Made by a program: the position numbers and the translations under genes. A stretch of DNA of 64,000 bases. It comes from Igneacidithiobacillus copahuensis. GTDB taxonomy: Bacteria; Pseudomonadota; Gammaproteobacteria; Acidithiobacillales; Acidithiobacillaceae. The stretch spans positions 43,267-107,266 of the forward strand of contig NZ_JAAXYO010000012.1 of the NCBI RefSeq assembly GCF_018854015.1, given 5' to 3'. The notes beneath the pieces were generated by a model, which saw only the letters and a list, made by a program, of their open reading frames with translations, had not been told where the DNA came from and searched no databases. Below are positions 1-7,881 of this stretch, in pieces. Positions within the stretch are counted from its first letter, which is position 1, and each line of letters begins with the position of its first letter.

Positions 1-220
1 CCACCCGCCGGTGATTCTGGCCGACGAGCCCACCGCGCCGCTCGATTCGCAGCGCGCCATGGCGGTGATCCGCATCCTCAACGACATGGCGAAGAAGTAT
101 CAAACCGCCATCATCGTCGTCACCCACGACGAGAAGATCATCCCCACCTTCAAGCGCATCTACCACATCCGCGACGGCGTGACCCATGAAGAGGCCGGTG
201 AAGGCCGCGGCTTCGACTGA
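1..220 (+). CDS. ABC transporter ATP-binding protein, C-terminal fragment
   Basis: This is the last ~72 codons of an ATPase whose start lies before the window; the frame is open from base 2. The Walker B/D-loop stretch ILADEPTAPLDS and the H-loop VVTHD are visible, as in MacB/LolD/DevA-type ATPases that energise lipoprotein or drug export. The D-loop reads APLDS where ALDS or NLDS is usual. It lies 15 bases before a DUF1971 gene and upstream of an outer-membrane efflux factor, so it probably belongs to an ABC-type tripartite exporter. The substrate cannot be told from this fragment. Confidence 0.85.
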   Translation, partial: HPPVILADEPTAPLDSQRAMAVIRILNDMAKKYQTAIIVVTHDEKIIPTFKRIYHIRDGVTHEEAGEGRGFD

Positions 221-235
221 AACCCTGGAGACGAC

Positions 236-544
236 ATGAAAACCCAGCTTCCCGCCGATGTCCGCCCCTACCGCCGCACGCCCGAGTTCACCGAGGCCAC
301 CATCCCCGCTGGGCTGCTGCGGCACCACAGCACCAAGCCGGGGGTGTGGGCGATGATCCACGTGCTCGAAGGGACGCTCGAGTACCGCATCCTGGAGCCG
401 GTCGAGGAACGCCACCTGCTCACCCCTGGCCACCCGGGGGTGGTCGAGCCGACGGTGCCGCATGAAGTCGCACCGCTTGGGCCGGTGCGCTTCTATGTCG
501 AGTTCCACGCCGTCGCGCCGGACGTCGGCGATCCGCACGGCTGA
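236..544 (+). CDS. DUF1971 (TehB-like N-terminal) cupin-like protein
   Basis: A 102-residue protein that matches the DUF1971 family: an early PYRRTPEFTEATIPAGLLR segment, HHSTKPGVWA, a central VLEGTLEYRI strand, VVEPTVPHEV and a final VRFYVEFH. In other proteins this small beta-barrel domain is fused to tellurite-resistance methyltransferases; alone its role is unknown. It follows the ABC ATPase by 15 bases with a GGAGACG ribosome site, so the two are probably co-transcribed. I recognise the family but infer no specific reaction. Confidence 0.8.
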   Translation: MKTQLPADVRPYRRTPEFTEATIPAGLLRHHSTKPGVWAMIHVLEGTLEYRILEPVEERHLLTPGHPGVVEPTVPHEVAPLGPVRFYVEFHAVAPDVGDPHG

Positions 545-557
545 AAGGGAGGTTAGC

Positions 558-632
558 ATGGTCCGTATTGCTGAAGACAGTTGTCCATCATCAGAGTTTT
601 TCTCGTCATTCGTGGAGCATTTATATGTATAA
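558..632 (+). other. Possible 24-codon leader ORF overlapping the next gene start
   Basis: The best ribosome site between DUF1971 and the efflux factor, GGGAGG at 547-552, precedes an ATG at 558, not the efflux gene. That frame runs 24 codons and stops at 630-632, just past the ATG at 625 used by the efflux factor. The arrangement would allow translational coupling or a leader-peptide control. It could equally be the remnant of a frameshifted start. No homology is claimed. Confidence 0.3.
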
Positions 633-2133
633 CAATGGCTTGACGCGCATTTTTGGCGTTTGCCGCGGCGCTGGCAACAATGCTCCATTTCGCGCAGTCA
701 TGGCAATGGCCCTTGCCGGCTCGCTGGCCGCCTGCGCCGCTGGTCCGAATTTCCAGCGGCCCGCTCCGCCCACGATGGCGAGCTATACGGCCACGCCGTT
801 GTCGGCGCAAACGCTGTCTTCCCCCACCGCCCTGGGCGAGGCACAACACTTCCGTACGAACGCCCGTGTGGCTGCGCAGTGGTGGCGGAATCTGGGCTCG
901 TCCAAGCTAGACGCCCTGATCGAGCAGGCCTTGCAGAACAGCCCAACGCTGGCCTCTGCGCAGGCCACTTTGCGGCAGGCGGAGGAGCTCCATGCGGCGC
1001 AGGCAGGATCGACACTCTATCCCCAGGTAGATGCTGGCGCTGCTGCCCAGCGTCAACGCTTCAATCCCGGTACCTTGGGGCAGGTAGGCAATGCCCGTAC
1101 ATTCAGCATCTACAGTGCCAATCTTGGAATGCACTACAACCTGGACCTTGCCGGTGGCAACCGTCGCGCCCTGGAAGCCCTCTCCGCACGCGCGGACTAC
1201 CAGCGCTATGAATTGGAGGCTGCGCGTCTGACCCTAGCAGGGAATATCGCTACCGCTGCCATCACCCGAGCGAAGCTTGCTGGCCAGCTTCAGGCGACTA
1301 CGGCGATGCTGCAGAGTCAGGAGGAACAGATACGGATTGCCCGCGAGCGTCTGCGGCTAGGTCAGGCGGCGCCAGATGAAGTGCTAGCCTTGCAGACCCA
1401 GGCGGAGCAGACGCGGGCGCAAGTGCCTGCCTTGCGCAAACAGATGCAGCAGGCTGAGCACCAGCTCGCCGTGCTGGCTGGCCGCGCCCCGGGTGCCGGT
1501 GGCATTCCGGAATTTACGTTGGCGGACTTTACTCTACCCGCCGAACTGCCGCTCAGCTTGCCCTCTGAGCTGGCGCGGCAGCGCCCGGACATTCTCGCCG
1601 CCGAGGCGCTGCTACATGCGGCCAATGCCGAGTATGGCGTCGCCCTGGCCAAGCTGTATCCCCAGCTCAATCTGAGTGCCACCCTCGGCAGTCAGGCCCT
1701 TACTGCTGGCGCTCTGTTCGGTCCCGGCTCCGCAGTCTGGAGCTTGGTCGGACAACTGACTCAGCCCCTATTCCATCCTGGTCTGCCGGCGGAAAAACGG
1801 GCAGCACGCGCCGCCCTCGACGCGGCCGCTGGCCATTATCAGGAGGTGGTGCTGGAGGCCTTGCGGAACGTCGCCGATGTACTGCGTGCCGTGGAAAACG
1901 ACGCCCAGACACTGGCTGCCGAGGCTGCGGCGGAGCATGCAGCGCAGGGTACTCTCGACTCTGTCGAGCAGCAATACCGCCTTGGCGTGGCCAGTTATGT
2001 GCAGTTGCTCATTGCCCGGCAGCAGGTTCAACAGACTCGCCTTGGACTGCTTGCGGCCCAAGGACAACGCTTGACTGATAGCATTGCCCTGTATCAGGCA
2101 CTCGGTGGCGGAGCCTGGCAGGAGCGGAGCTGA
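625..2133 (+). CDS. NodT/OprM-family outer-membrane efflux lipoprotein
   Basis: A 502-residue outer-membrane factor, the TolC-like exit duct of a tripartite pump. The lipobox LAAC (Cys37) is followed by AAGPNFQRP, the usual start of mature NodT-family lipoproteins. Long coiled-coil segments and two related halves follow, including RQRPDILAAEALLHAANA and NVADVLRAVEND, typical of the OEP repeats. The ATG at 625 is chosen over an upstream TTG at 568 because GGAG at 614-617 is correctly spaced and it gives a sensible signal peptide. The ABC ATPase upstream suggests a MacAB/DevBCA-like exporter; the membrane-fusion and permease genes would lie before the window. Confidence 0.9.
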   Translation: MYNNGLTRIFGVCRGAGNNAPFRAVMAMALAGSLAACAAGPNFQRPAPPTMASYTATPLSAQTLSSPTALGEAQHFRTNARVAAQWWRNLGSSKLDALIEQALQNSPTLASAQATLRQAEELHAAQAGSTLYPQVDAGAAAQRQRFNPGTLGQVGNARTFSIYSANLGMHYNLDLAGGNRRALEALSARADYQRYELEAARLTLAGNIATAAITRAKLAGQLQATTAMLQSQEEQIRIARERLRLGQAAPDEVLALQTQAEQTRAQVPALRKQMQQAEHQLAVLAGRAPGAGGIPEFTLADFTLPAELPLSLPSELARQRPDILAAEALLHAANAEYGVALAKLYPQLNLSATLGSQALTAGALFGPGSAVWSLVGQLTQPLFHPGLPAEKRAARAALDAAAGHYQEVVLEALRNVADVLRAVENDAQTLAAEAAAEHAAQGTLDSVEQQYRLGVASYVQLLIARQQVQQTRLGLLAAQGQRLTDSIALYQALGGGAWQERS

Positions 2134-2149
2134 GTGTCGAAGTTCGCAT

Positions 2150-2929
2150 TCAGCGCGGAGGGTAGCACCAAAGCGAACACTCGCCCGTCGGCGCGCAGCG
2201 CAGCAGGGTGGCCCCCGTAGTGTTCCAGTCGCTGAGCACAAAGCGATGCGCGTGGAGAGCTGGAAGATCCTCGTCGATGGCTTGATGTGTATGACCGTGG
2301 ATGAGGATGCGATAGGGTGCCGAAGGACTGGCAAAGATGCCCTCGCCCTGGATTGCCATGGCGATGCCACGATCCGTTGCCTGCATCATGGTGATGGTCT
2401 TTTTTTGTAGCTCCTTTTGGCTGCTGCGTCGTAATCGACGGCCGATTCCCAGCAGGACGGCATAGGGCAGGATGCGCAAGAGGCCGAGCAGGAGGGGATT
2501 GCGGATGATCCGGCGAAAGCGCAGATAGCGATGGTCCTGGGTACAGAGCAGATCTCCATGGGTCAGGACGATCCCGCCGGGAAGCAGGGTCGGATCGGGT
2601 AACGCCGCAATCCCGAACTCCGCCAGAAGAGAGGGTGCCAGGGCGAAGTCCCGATTGCCGGTCATCACCCAGACGCGGATGCCGCCCTCCTGCACCATAT
2701 GTAGGGCCCGCAGCACGCGGTTCTGCGATTCTTCCAGCGCTTGTGCGCGGTGCACCCAGAAATCGAAGAGATCGCCCAGAATGCAGAGATCGCTGACCCC
2801 TGCCGGAATCTCCCGGCAAAAGCGCAGAAAGAGCTCGGTCAGCTCCGGTCGCTGTGGGCCGAGATGCAGGTCGGAGAGGCAGAGGAGGTCTCCCTGCCGC
2901 TGCGCGAGGGCGGCTGGTGCCGGGTGCAC
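2150..2929 (-). CDS. lpxH: UDP-2,3-diacylglucosamine diphosphatase LpxH
   Basis: LpxH cleaves UDP-2,3-diacylglucosamine to lipid X and UMP in lipid A synthesis, as a peripheral membrane metallophosphoesterase. The calcineurin-like metal motifs are in order: LSDLHLG (Asp20, His22), ILGDLFDFW (Asp53), GNRDF, LTHGDLLCT and HGHTH. The length of 259 residues is close to the family's usual ~240. The start is a GTG at 2929, three bases after ppiB ends. The ppiB-lpxH order is also found in enterobacteria and supports one operon. Confidence 0.93.
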   Translation of the reverse strand: MHPAPAALAQRQGDLLCLSDLHLGPQRPELTELFLRFCREIPAGVSDLCILGDLFDFWVHRAQALEESQNRVLRALHMVQEGGIRVWVMTGNRDFALAPSLLAEFGIAALPDPTLLPGGIVLTHGDLLCTQDHRYLRFRRIIRNPLLLGLLRILPYAVLLGIGRRLRRSSQKELQKKTITMMQATDRGIAMAIQGEGIFASPSAPYRILIHGHTHQAIDEDLPALHAHRFVLSDWNTTGATLLRCAPTGECSLWCYPPR

Positions 2930-2932
2930 AGA

Positions 2933-3433
2933 TCAGGCGATACGTTCGGCCTTTTCGATCACCACGGCTTCCTTGGGCACATCCTGGTGCATGCCGTGGT
3001 TGCCGGTGGCTACCTTGGCAATGGCGTCCACCACTTCCATCCCGGAAGTGACCTTGCCGAAGACGGCATAGCCCCAGCCGCTGCCGGAAGCGGAACGGAA
3101 GTTGAGAAAATCGTTGTCCACGAGATTGATGAAGAACTGCGCCGTGGCCGAGTGCGGATCGTTGGTACGCGCCATGGCCAAAGTGCCGCGCTCATTTTTC
3201 AGGCCATTTTCCGCCTCGTTTTTGATCGTATCGTGGGTATTTTTCTGCTGCATTTTCTCGGTGAAACCGCCGCCCTGAATCATGAAACCCGGGATCACGC
3301 GATGGAAGATGGTCCCATCAAAAAAACCTTCGTCGACATATTGCAAGAAGTTGGCGACGGTCTTTGGGGCCTTGGCGTCATCCAGTTCGATCTGAATGTC
3401 GCCGTGATTGGTATGCAGTACCACTTGTTCCAT
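2933..3433 (-). CDS. ppiB: Cyclophilin-type peptidyl-prolyl cis-trans isomerase
   Basis: A 166-residue cyclophilin without signal peptide, so a cytoplasmic PpiB-type prolyl isomerase that speeds protein folding. The catalytic core is clear: IFHRVIPGFMIQGG, then MARTNDPHSATAQFFIN and the closing VFGKVTSGMEVVDAI. The ATG at 3433 has AGGAG upstream. It lies directly before lpxH with a three-base gap. Its start faces away from the TonB receptor gene, so their promoters share the 3434-3561 gap. Confidence 0.95.
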   Translation of the reverse strand: MEQVVLHTNHGDIQIELDDAKAPKTVANFLQYVDEGFFDGTIFHRVIPGFMIQGGGFTEKMQQKNTHDTIKNEAENGLKNERGTLAMARTNDPHSATAQFFINLVDNDFLNFRSASGSGWGYAVFGKVTSGMEVVDAIAKVATGNHGMHQDVPKEAVVIEKAERIA

Positions 3434-3525
3434 GACGGACTCCTATCTGTGAGAAAATTTTGCCCAGAGTAGGGGCCTTGCCGCCGCTTGTCGAGCCTCT
3501 TGCCCGAATTCTGACTCTTCATTAG

Positions 3526-3548
3526 TATTTGCAACAAAGTTGCAAATA
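3526..3548. promoter_or_regulatory. Perfect 10-3-10 palindrome, candidate operator
   Basis: The arms TATTTGCAAC and GTTGCAAATA are perfectly complementary around a central AAA. The dyad ends 2 bases before the GGTGGGAG ribosome site of the TonB receptor, so a bound repressor would block initiation. TTGCAA half-sites are reported for some Fur-superfamily regulators such as the nickel regulator Nur, which would fit a metal-uptake receptor, but the regulator here is not known. Confidence 0.5.
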
Positions 3549-3561
3549 TGGTGGGAGCAAA

Positions 3562-5832
3562 ATGAAGAAGACTTCGCGGCGTCTGCGCGCTCAGGCAGGC
3601 TTTGCGGCGCTATGGGCAGTATCCTCTGCGCTCAGTGACAGCGTGCTGGCAGAGGATCTCGGTACGGTACAAAGCAGCGGGATGGCGGCGGCGTTGGCAC
3701 CGGCCCTGGGGGAAAATCTGCCAGGCCACAGCGCCAGCGCCTTTCGTCTGCAGCAACGGCAGATCGAGGCGCTGGCTGGCCCCGGTGGCGCGAATGCCGA
3801 TGCAGCGCTGGGCTTTCTGCCGGGCGTGTCCTATAACGCGCCGGATGCCCTCAACCTTGCCAACGTGCAAAGTGCCAACAAGGGCTTGCGCGTGCGTGGT
3901 GAGACCGCCCAACATGGCGCTGGCGATCTGCTCGCCGGCGTACCTTTCATTGCCGGTTTTTCCGGGCCCGGACAATGGCTGGTAGACCAGGAGGATGTGC
4001 GCAGCGTGACCCTCTATGCCGGTGCGGTGCCGCCCTTTCTCACGGCACCCGGTACGATCGCCGGGGTGGTGGACAGCGAGCTGCTCTGGCCGCAGGCGCA
4101 GAGCTCGTGGCTCCTGCGGCAAAGCATTGGCAGCAACTGGTTTTCCCGAAGTTTTCTGCGCTGGGATAGCGGCCTTCTGCCGGGGGGCTCCAGTCTCTTT
4201 GTTTCTGACTCCTTCACCCGTGCCGATATCTGGCGTGGCAGCGGCTTCGCTCCCGCCGGGCGCAGCAACGTGGCGCTCGCCTGGCAGCAGCCTTACGCCA
4301 GTGGCCGCCTGCGCCTTTTTTATACGCACAACGACTACCGCAGCGACAATTACCGCCCCCTGACCTTTGCCCAGTCTCAGGACTTGGCCCGATTCGGCGA
4401 CTTAGGTTACAACGCCACGCCAGCGTCTGACCCCCGATCCCCTGAGGCCGCTTGGTATCAGGGCTACAACCGCCAAGATTTTCGCAACGATGCCCTGCTG
4501 TTGCTTTGGCAGCAGAGTCTCGGGCGCCTTGGCGCGGTGCAATTGGAGCCCTACGGCATGAAAGAAACGGGCTGGTACCAGCGCGGCTTGCTGCAGGGGA
4601 CACAACCGCTCGTCCAGCGCACCGACATCGATTCCTGGCGCTGGGGGCTGCGCCTACAATGGGAGAAACGTCTCGGGCCTTGGCGCTGGCAGGCGGGGTA
4701 TTGGCATGACGAAAAGATCGCGCCACATCCGGCCACCAACAGCGCCCTGTATCTACCGACCGTTGGCGGCGGCCTGCAGTTTTTGCGCTGGTCCCTGCTC
4801 AGTGGCCCCACTCGCGCGGAGCGCTACGACAGCCTCTTTGCCGAACAATCCTGGCAGTCCGGTGCCTTGGCGCTGACGCTGGGCGGGCGATATCTCTGGG
4901 ATCGACTGCCGAGTTTGCAGGCCTATGCCACAGCCGGGATCAGTACCGACTCTCTTAACCAAGCATTGGCGCAGGCACAGCCCGTTACTGCGCTCTCCGT
5001 GACCGGCCGCACCCTGGGCGCTTTTCTGCCCTACTTGGGTTTCCGTTGGCTGCTCAATGAGCATTGGCTCTTGCGCGCCAGCGCCGGTAGCAATGTGGCC
5101 TCCCCCGGCTATGACCTCTGGCCTGCCTATCAGGCCAATGTGGCCGCGTTGCAAAAGGCGGGCCTGGCAATTCAGTCGTTATGGGATGCCCAGCGCCTGC
5201 AACGCGCGGACCAGGGGGATCTGGCACTGCGCTGGGCCAACGACTCGGGCTTTGTCGAACTACTGGGGTATTACGGTACCTTTCGCAACAAGTCGGTAGC
5301 CGTATTCGATCCGCTGTCGCAATTGGTCTACCCGCAAAACGTGGGCGATGGCCGCAGCTTCGGTGCCAGCATCAGCGCCGAGTGGCGCATGGCACCGCAC
5401 TGGCAGATCGCTGGCAACGGCAACTATACCCGCAGCGCGTTCAGTCGCGATTTCCAGTCGCTGGGCGGCCAGACCCTCGTGGTTTCCGGCTTGCAGACCC
5501 CGGATACGCCTCTGTGGACCGGCAACCTTCTGCTGCGACATGAAGATGATGCCTGGCGCGCCAGTGTGGCCGGACGCTATCTAGGACAACGCTGGGCCGA
5601 CAGCCTGCACACAGAACCCGTTTCCGCCTACTTTCTGGCGGATCTCAACGCCGGCCATCGCTGGCGTTGGAACCGGCAGGAACTGGACCTGGATATCTGG
5701 CTCTACAATCTCTTTGACCGCCGAGCCATCGGCTTCATCAACACCGGTGGTTTGACAGTAGATAGCGGGGCAAACTTTTACCCCCTCTCAGCGCGTACCC
5801 TCGCTTTGACCTTCAACTGGCACTATCACTGA
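3562..5832 (+). CDS. TonB-dependent outer-membrane receptor
   Basis: A 756-residue receptor that would import a chelated metal or other large solute across the outer membrane using TonB energy. A signal peptide (KKTSRRLRAQAGFAALWAV, cleaved near SVLAED) is followed by a plug domain with ALGFLPGVSYNAPDAL, LRVRG and the DVRSVTLYAG segment. The rest is a 22-stranded-barrel-like region rich in aromatic strands, ending LWLYNLFDRRAI-type LYNLFDRR and the C-terminal LTFNWHYH. The ATG at 3562 is chosen because GGTGGGAG lies at 3550-3557. A perfect palindrome immediately upstream suggests repression. The ligand is unknown, and I see no clear TonB box. Its last 45 bases overlap the convergent small membrane gene. 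Confidence 0.88.
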   Translation: MKKTSRRLRAQAGFAALWAVSSALSDSVLAEDLGTVQSSGMAAALAPALGENLPGHSASAFRLQQRQIEALAGPGGANADAALGFLPGVSYNAPDALNLANVQSANKGLRVRGETAQHGAGDLLAGVPFIAGFSGPGQWLVDQEDVRSVTLYAGAVPPFLTAPGTIAGVVDSELLWPQAQSSWLLRQSIGSNWFSRSFLRWDSGLLPGGSSLFVSDSFTRADIWRGSGFAPAGRSNVALAWQQPYASGRLRLFYTHNDYRSDNYRPLTFAQSQDLARFGDLGYNATPASDPRSPEAAWYQGYNRQDFRNDALLLLWQQSLGRLGAVQLEPYGMKETGWYQRGLLQGTQPLVQRTDIDSWRWGLRLQWEKRLGPWRWQAGYWHDEKIAPHPATNSALYLPTVGGGLQFLRWSLLSGPTRAERYDSLFAEQSWQSGALALTLGGRYLWDRLPSLQAYATAGISTDSLNQALAQAQPVTALSVTGRTLGAFLPYLGFRWLLNEHWLLRASAGSNVASPGYDLWPAYQANVAALQKAGLAIQSLWDAQRLQRADQGDLALRWANDSGFVELLGYYGTFRNKSVAVFDPLSQLVYPQNVGDGRSFGASISAEWRMAPHWQIAGNGNYTRSAFSRDFQSLGGQTLVVSGLQTPDTPLWTGNLLLRHEDDAWRASVAGRYLGQRWADSLHTEPVSAYFLADLNAGHRWRWNRQELDLDIWLYNLFDRRAIGFINTGGLTVDSGANFYPLSARTLALTFNWHYH

Positions 5833-6033
5833 GGCCGCGTCCGCCTTTTTTCGGCGTCGGAGAAATCCATAGACCGGGCAGTAACCGATCGCCGCAGTAG
5901 CAATCAGAAGCAGGCCGGAGAAGGTCCATTCCTTGTAGGGAAAGGGATTCATGAAGTAGATGGCAACCAGGATGGCGCCAAAATACAGGCGCAGCCAACG
6001 CTCTACGGGCAGCATGTTCGGTCGGATTCTCAT
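5788..6033 (-). CDS. Small YgaP-like DUF2892 membrane protein
   Basis: An 81-residue protein with the DUF2892 pattern: NMLPVERWLRLYFGAILVA, a second hydrophobic segment FSGLLLIATAAIGYCPVYGFL and a basic tail RRRKK. In other proteins this two-helix membrane domain is often fused to rhodanese domains (YgaP); the free form has no known activity. It overlaps the 3' end of the TonB receptor by 45 bases on the opposite strand, an unusual convergent overlap. Confidence 0.75.
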   Translation of the reverse strand: MRIRPNMLPVERWLRLYFGAILVAIYFMNPFPYKEWTFSGLLLIATAAIGYCPVYGFLRRRKKADAASVIVPVEGQSEGTR

Positions 6034-6547
6034 GGCGATTCCTCCAAATCGGATGCCAAGGTCTTTACTGTAGGCCTTTCCTCAGCGGGATGCAATGATT
6101 CGGCTGCGTCACTACTTGCGGCGGTAGCGCAGATTTTGTCGCAAGGGACAAAGTTCTTCGGGCTCCATATCAAGACCAGAGAGTTGTGACTTTTTGGGTC
6201 TTCTTCGCGAGACGTTTTTCAAATATCCCCTCAAGACCAGCATGATAGTCGTGATGTTTTCTTCTGGAGAGCTTGCCGCTGCCACGGCTGATGAACTGCA
6301 TTCCTGGCGCACGAAGATTGGGACGAGTCTAGGAACAGAAAGAGTAAGTTTGTCAGACGATTTGCCTAGCGTGGTCATACTTGGTCACAATCTATTGAGT
6401 CTTGTGGTGTATCTGCAATAGAATGTCGGCACGGTATGACAAGTAGGCGCTGCGGTCTGCATGAAGATGCGCGCGGTGATAGCTCGGATGCCGGTGTTTT
6501 TGCTTGATTTTTTTGCTCGTTATTCCACCCGAAATGAGGAGACCGTT
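6034..6547. other. Intergenic region with no supported gene
   Basis: About 510 bases separate two genes that point away from each other. Short frames exist on both strands (for example 6194-6421 plus), but none has a good ribosome site, recognisable motif or typical codon use. The region is AT-richer than its neighbours towards the lipoprotein gene and presumably holds both promoters. I could not place either with confidence. Confidence 0.4.
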
Positions 6548-6853
6548 ATGAGCAAGCTGACCACCACGTTGAAAGTTGCAGCCCTGATCCTGCCTTTGGG
6601 TCTGGCTGGCTGTGCCACCAATTCCGACCTCGCCAAGGTTGCTTCCAAGGCTGACGCTGCGCAGTCTACCGCCAACGAGGCACTCGCCAAGGCCAATGCG
6701 GCGCAGAACACCGCCAATGATGCTCTGAGCAAGGCCAATGCTGCGCAGAGCACTGCTGACCAGGCGATGAGCACTGCCAATGCTGCCAACCAGAAGGCTG
6801 AAGAGGCCAACGAGAAGGTTGAGCGGATGTTCAAGAAGGCGATGATGAAGTAA
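6548..6853 (+). CDS. Lpp/OprI-like alanine-zipper outer-membrane lipoprotein
   Basis: A 101-residue murein-lipoprotein-like protein. The signal peptide ends in the lipobox LAGC followed by ATNSDLAKV. The mature part is a long heptad-patterned helix rich in Ala, Asn and Lys, with near-repeats ANAAQNTANDALSK and ANAAQSTADQAM of about 14 residues, like the trimeric coiled coils of Lpp and OprI. It ends KKAMMK, and the C-terminal Lys could be joined to peptidoglycan as in Lpp. GAGGAG precedes the ATG at 6548. An L,D-transpeptidase, the enzyme class that makes that link, is encoded convergently next door. A strong terminator follows. Confidence 0.85.
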   Translation: MSKLTTTLKVAALILPLGLAGCATNSDLAKVASKADAAQSTANEALAKANAAQNTANDALSKANAAQSTADQAMSTANAANQKAEEANEKVERMFKKAMMK

Positions 6854-6879
6854 GTTTTACCGGTTCGGTAAACTGAGAG

Positions 6880-6903
6880 GCCCCGCTTCGGCGGGGCTTT
6901 TTG
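6880..6903 (+). terminator. Rho-independent terminator of the Lpp-like gene
   Basis: A 7-bp GC stem, GCCCCGC and GCGGGGC, with a stable TTCG tetraloop, is followed by a run of T broken by one G. It sits 27 bases after the lipoprotein stop codon and abuts the end of the convergent transpeptidase gene. Confidence 0.9.
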
Positions 6904-6905
6904 TT

Positions 6906-7817
6906 TCAGTCTGCATCGGGTATCGGGTCACGAACCGCTATGAGTGTTGGCACCCCATCTGCTTCGCGAAAAACCTGGAGCGCCTGCACCCAGGATATCT
7001 GCATTCCCGCCGGAATTTGTTCCTGTAGCCAGCGCCGGAAAGCCTGTTCTTGCCCGCGCGTATCCGGTTTTTCGTGTAAGGGTGGGAACACCTGCAAAAA
7101 ATAAGAACCGTCGCGCTCCCCCCAAAGCCAAGGCTGGTCAACGACCTGCACGACCGTGCCCGGCGCGACCTGCGCAAACAACGCCTCGATGTCGTTTGGC
7201 ATCAGGCGGATACAACCATGACTGACCCGCATCCCCACCCCATAGGGCTTGTTGGTACCGTGGAGCAGGTATCCACTCCAGCCAAGACGCAACGCAAATT
7301 GTCCCAACGGATTGTCAGGGCCCGGGCCGACAACGGCGGGTAAAGGATCGCCGTTTTTTGCATGTTCGGCGCGAATGCTGGCCGGAGGCGTCCAGCTTGG
7401 ATCGCGGATTTTGGCGGTAATCGTTGTCGTGCCAGTGGGAGTGTTCCAACCCTCCCGGCCAATGCCAATCGGAAAGGTTTCTACGGTATTGCCGTGCGGC
7501 GGGTAGTAGAACAGGCGCATGGCTGGCAGGTTGATGACGATGCCCCGGCGCGGCGTTGCAGGCAGGATGTATTCGCTGGGAAGCAGGATCTGCGTTCCGG
7601 CCTTAGGCAGCCAAGGATCGACGCCTGGGTTGGCGGCACGCAGGGCATCGTAACCAATGTCCTGTTGTCGGGCGATATCGACCAAGGTATCTTCATGACG
7701 TGCGTTGAGATAGCGGATTTCTCCTACCATATTGCCCTGCGGCAAGGGATAGGTAGTCGCAGAGGCGGCGCCGATGCCACAGAAAAACGAGTATAGGAGA
7801 ACAGCGGTCAAACGCAC
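6906..7817 (-). CDS. Exported L,D-transpeptidase (YkuD) with LysM-like domain
   Basis: An envelope enzyme of the ErfK/YbiS/YcfS/YnhG type, which links meso-DAP residues or attaches Lpp to peptidoglycan. From the GTG at 7817 it is 303 residues: a signal peptide to about residue 20, a LysM-like segment (40-80, HEDTLVDIAR...LLPSEYIL) and the YkuD catalytic domain (about 93-230). The catalytic motif HGTN (186-189) and SHGCIRL with Cys202 are intact. The frame stays open to 7943, but the longer version has no signal peptide at its start and overlaps the FIST-like gene. The Lpp-like lipoprotein next door is a plausible substrate. Confidence 0.9.
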   Translation of the reverse strand: MRLTAVLLYSFFCGIGAASATTYPLPQGNMVGEIRYLNARHEDTLVDIARQQDIGYDALRAANPGVDPWLPKAGTQILLPSEYILPATPRRGIVINLPAMRLFYYPPHGNTVETFPIGIGREGWNTPTGTTTITAKIRDPSWTPPASIRAEHAKNGDPLPAVVGPGPDNPLGQFALRLGWSGYLLHGTNKPYGVGMRVSHGCIRLMPNDIEALFAQVAPGTVVQVVDQPWLWGERDGSYFLQVFPPLHEKPDTRGQEQAFRRWLQEQIPAGMQISWVQALQVFREADGVPTLIAVRDPIPDAD

Positions 7818-7881
7818 GGGGAAAACCTGAAGCAATGGAAACCGCCTGAGTCTGCCAGATTGCCTGGGGTGGTCAAGTATC

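Noticed and set aside
2094..2819. 241-codon minus-strand frame overlapping lpxH
   Set aside because: A shifted-frame shadow of lpxH, rich in Arg, Pro and Ser, with no motif.
6112..6421. Short frames on both strands in the 6034-6547 gap
   Set aside because: No ribosome site, atypical composition and no similarity that I can see; treated as non-coding.
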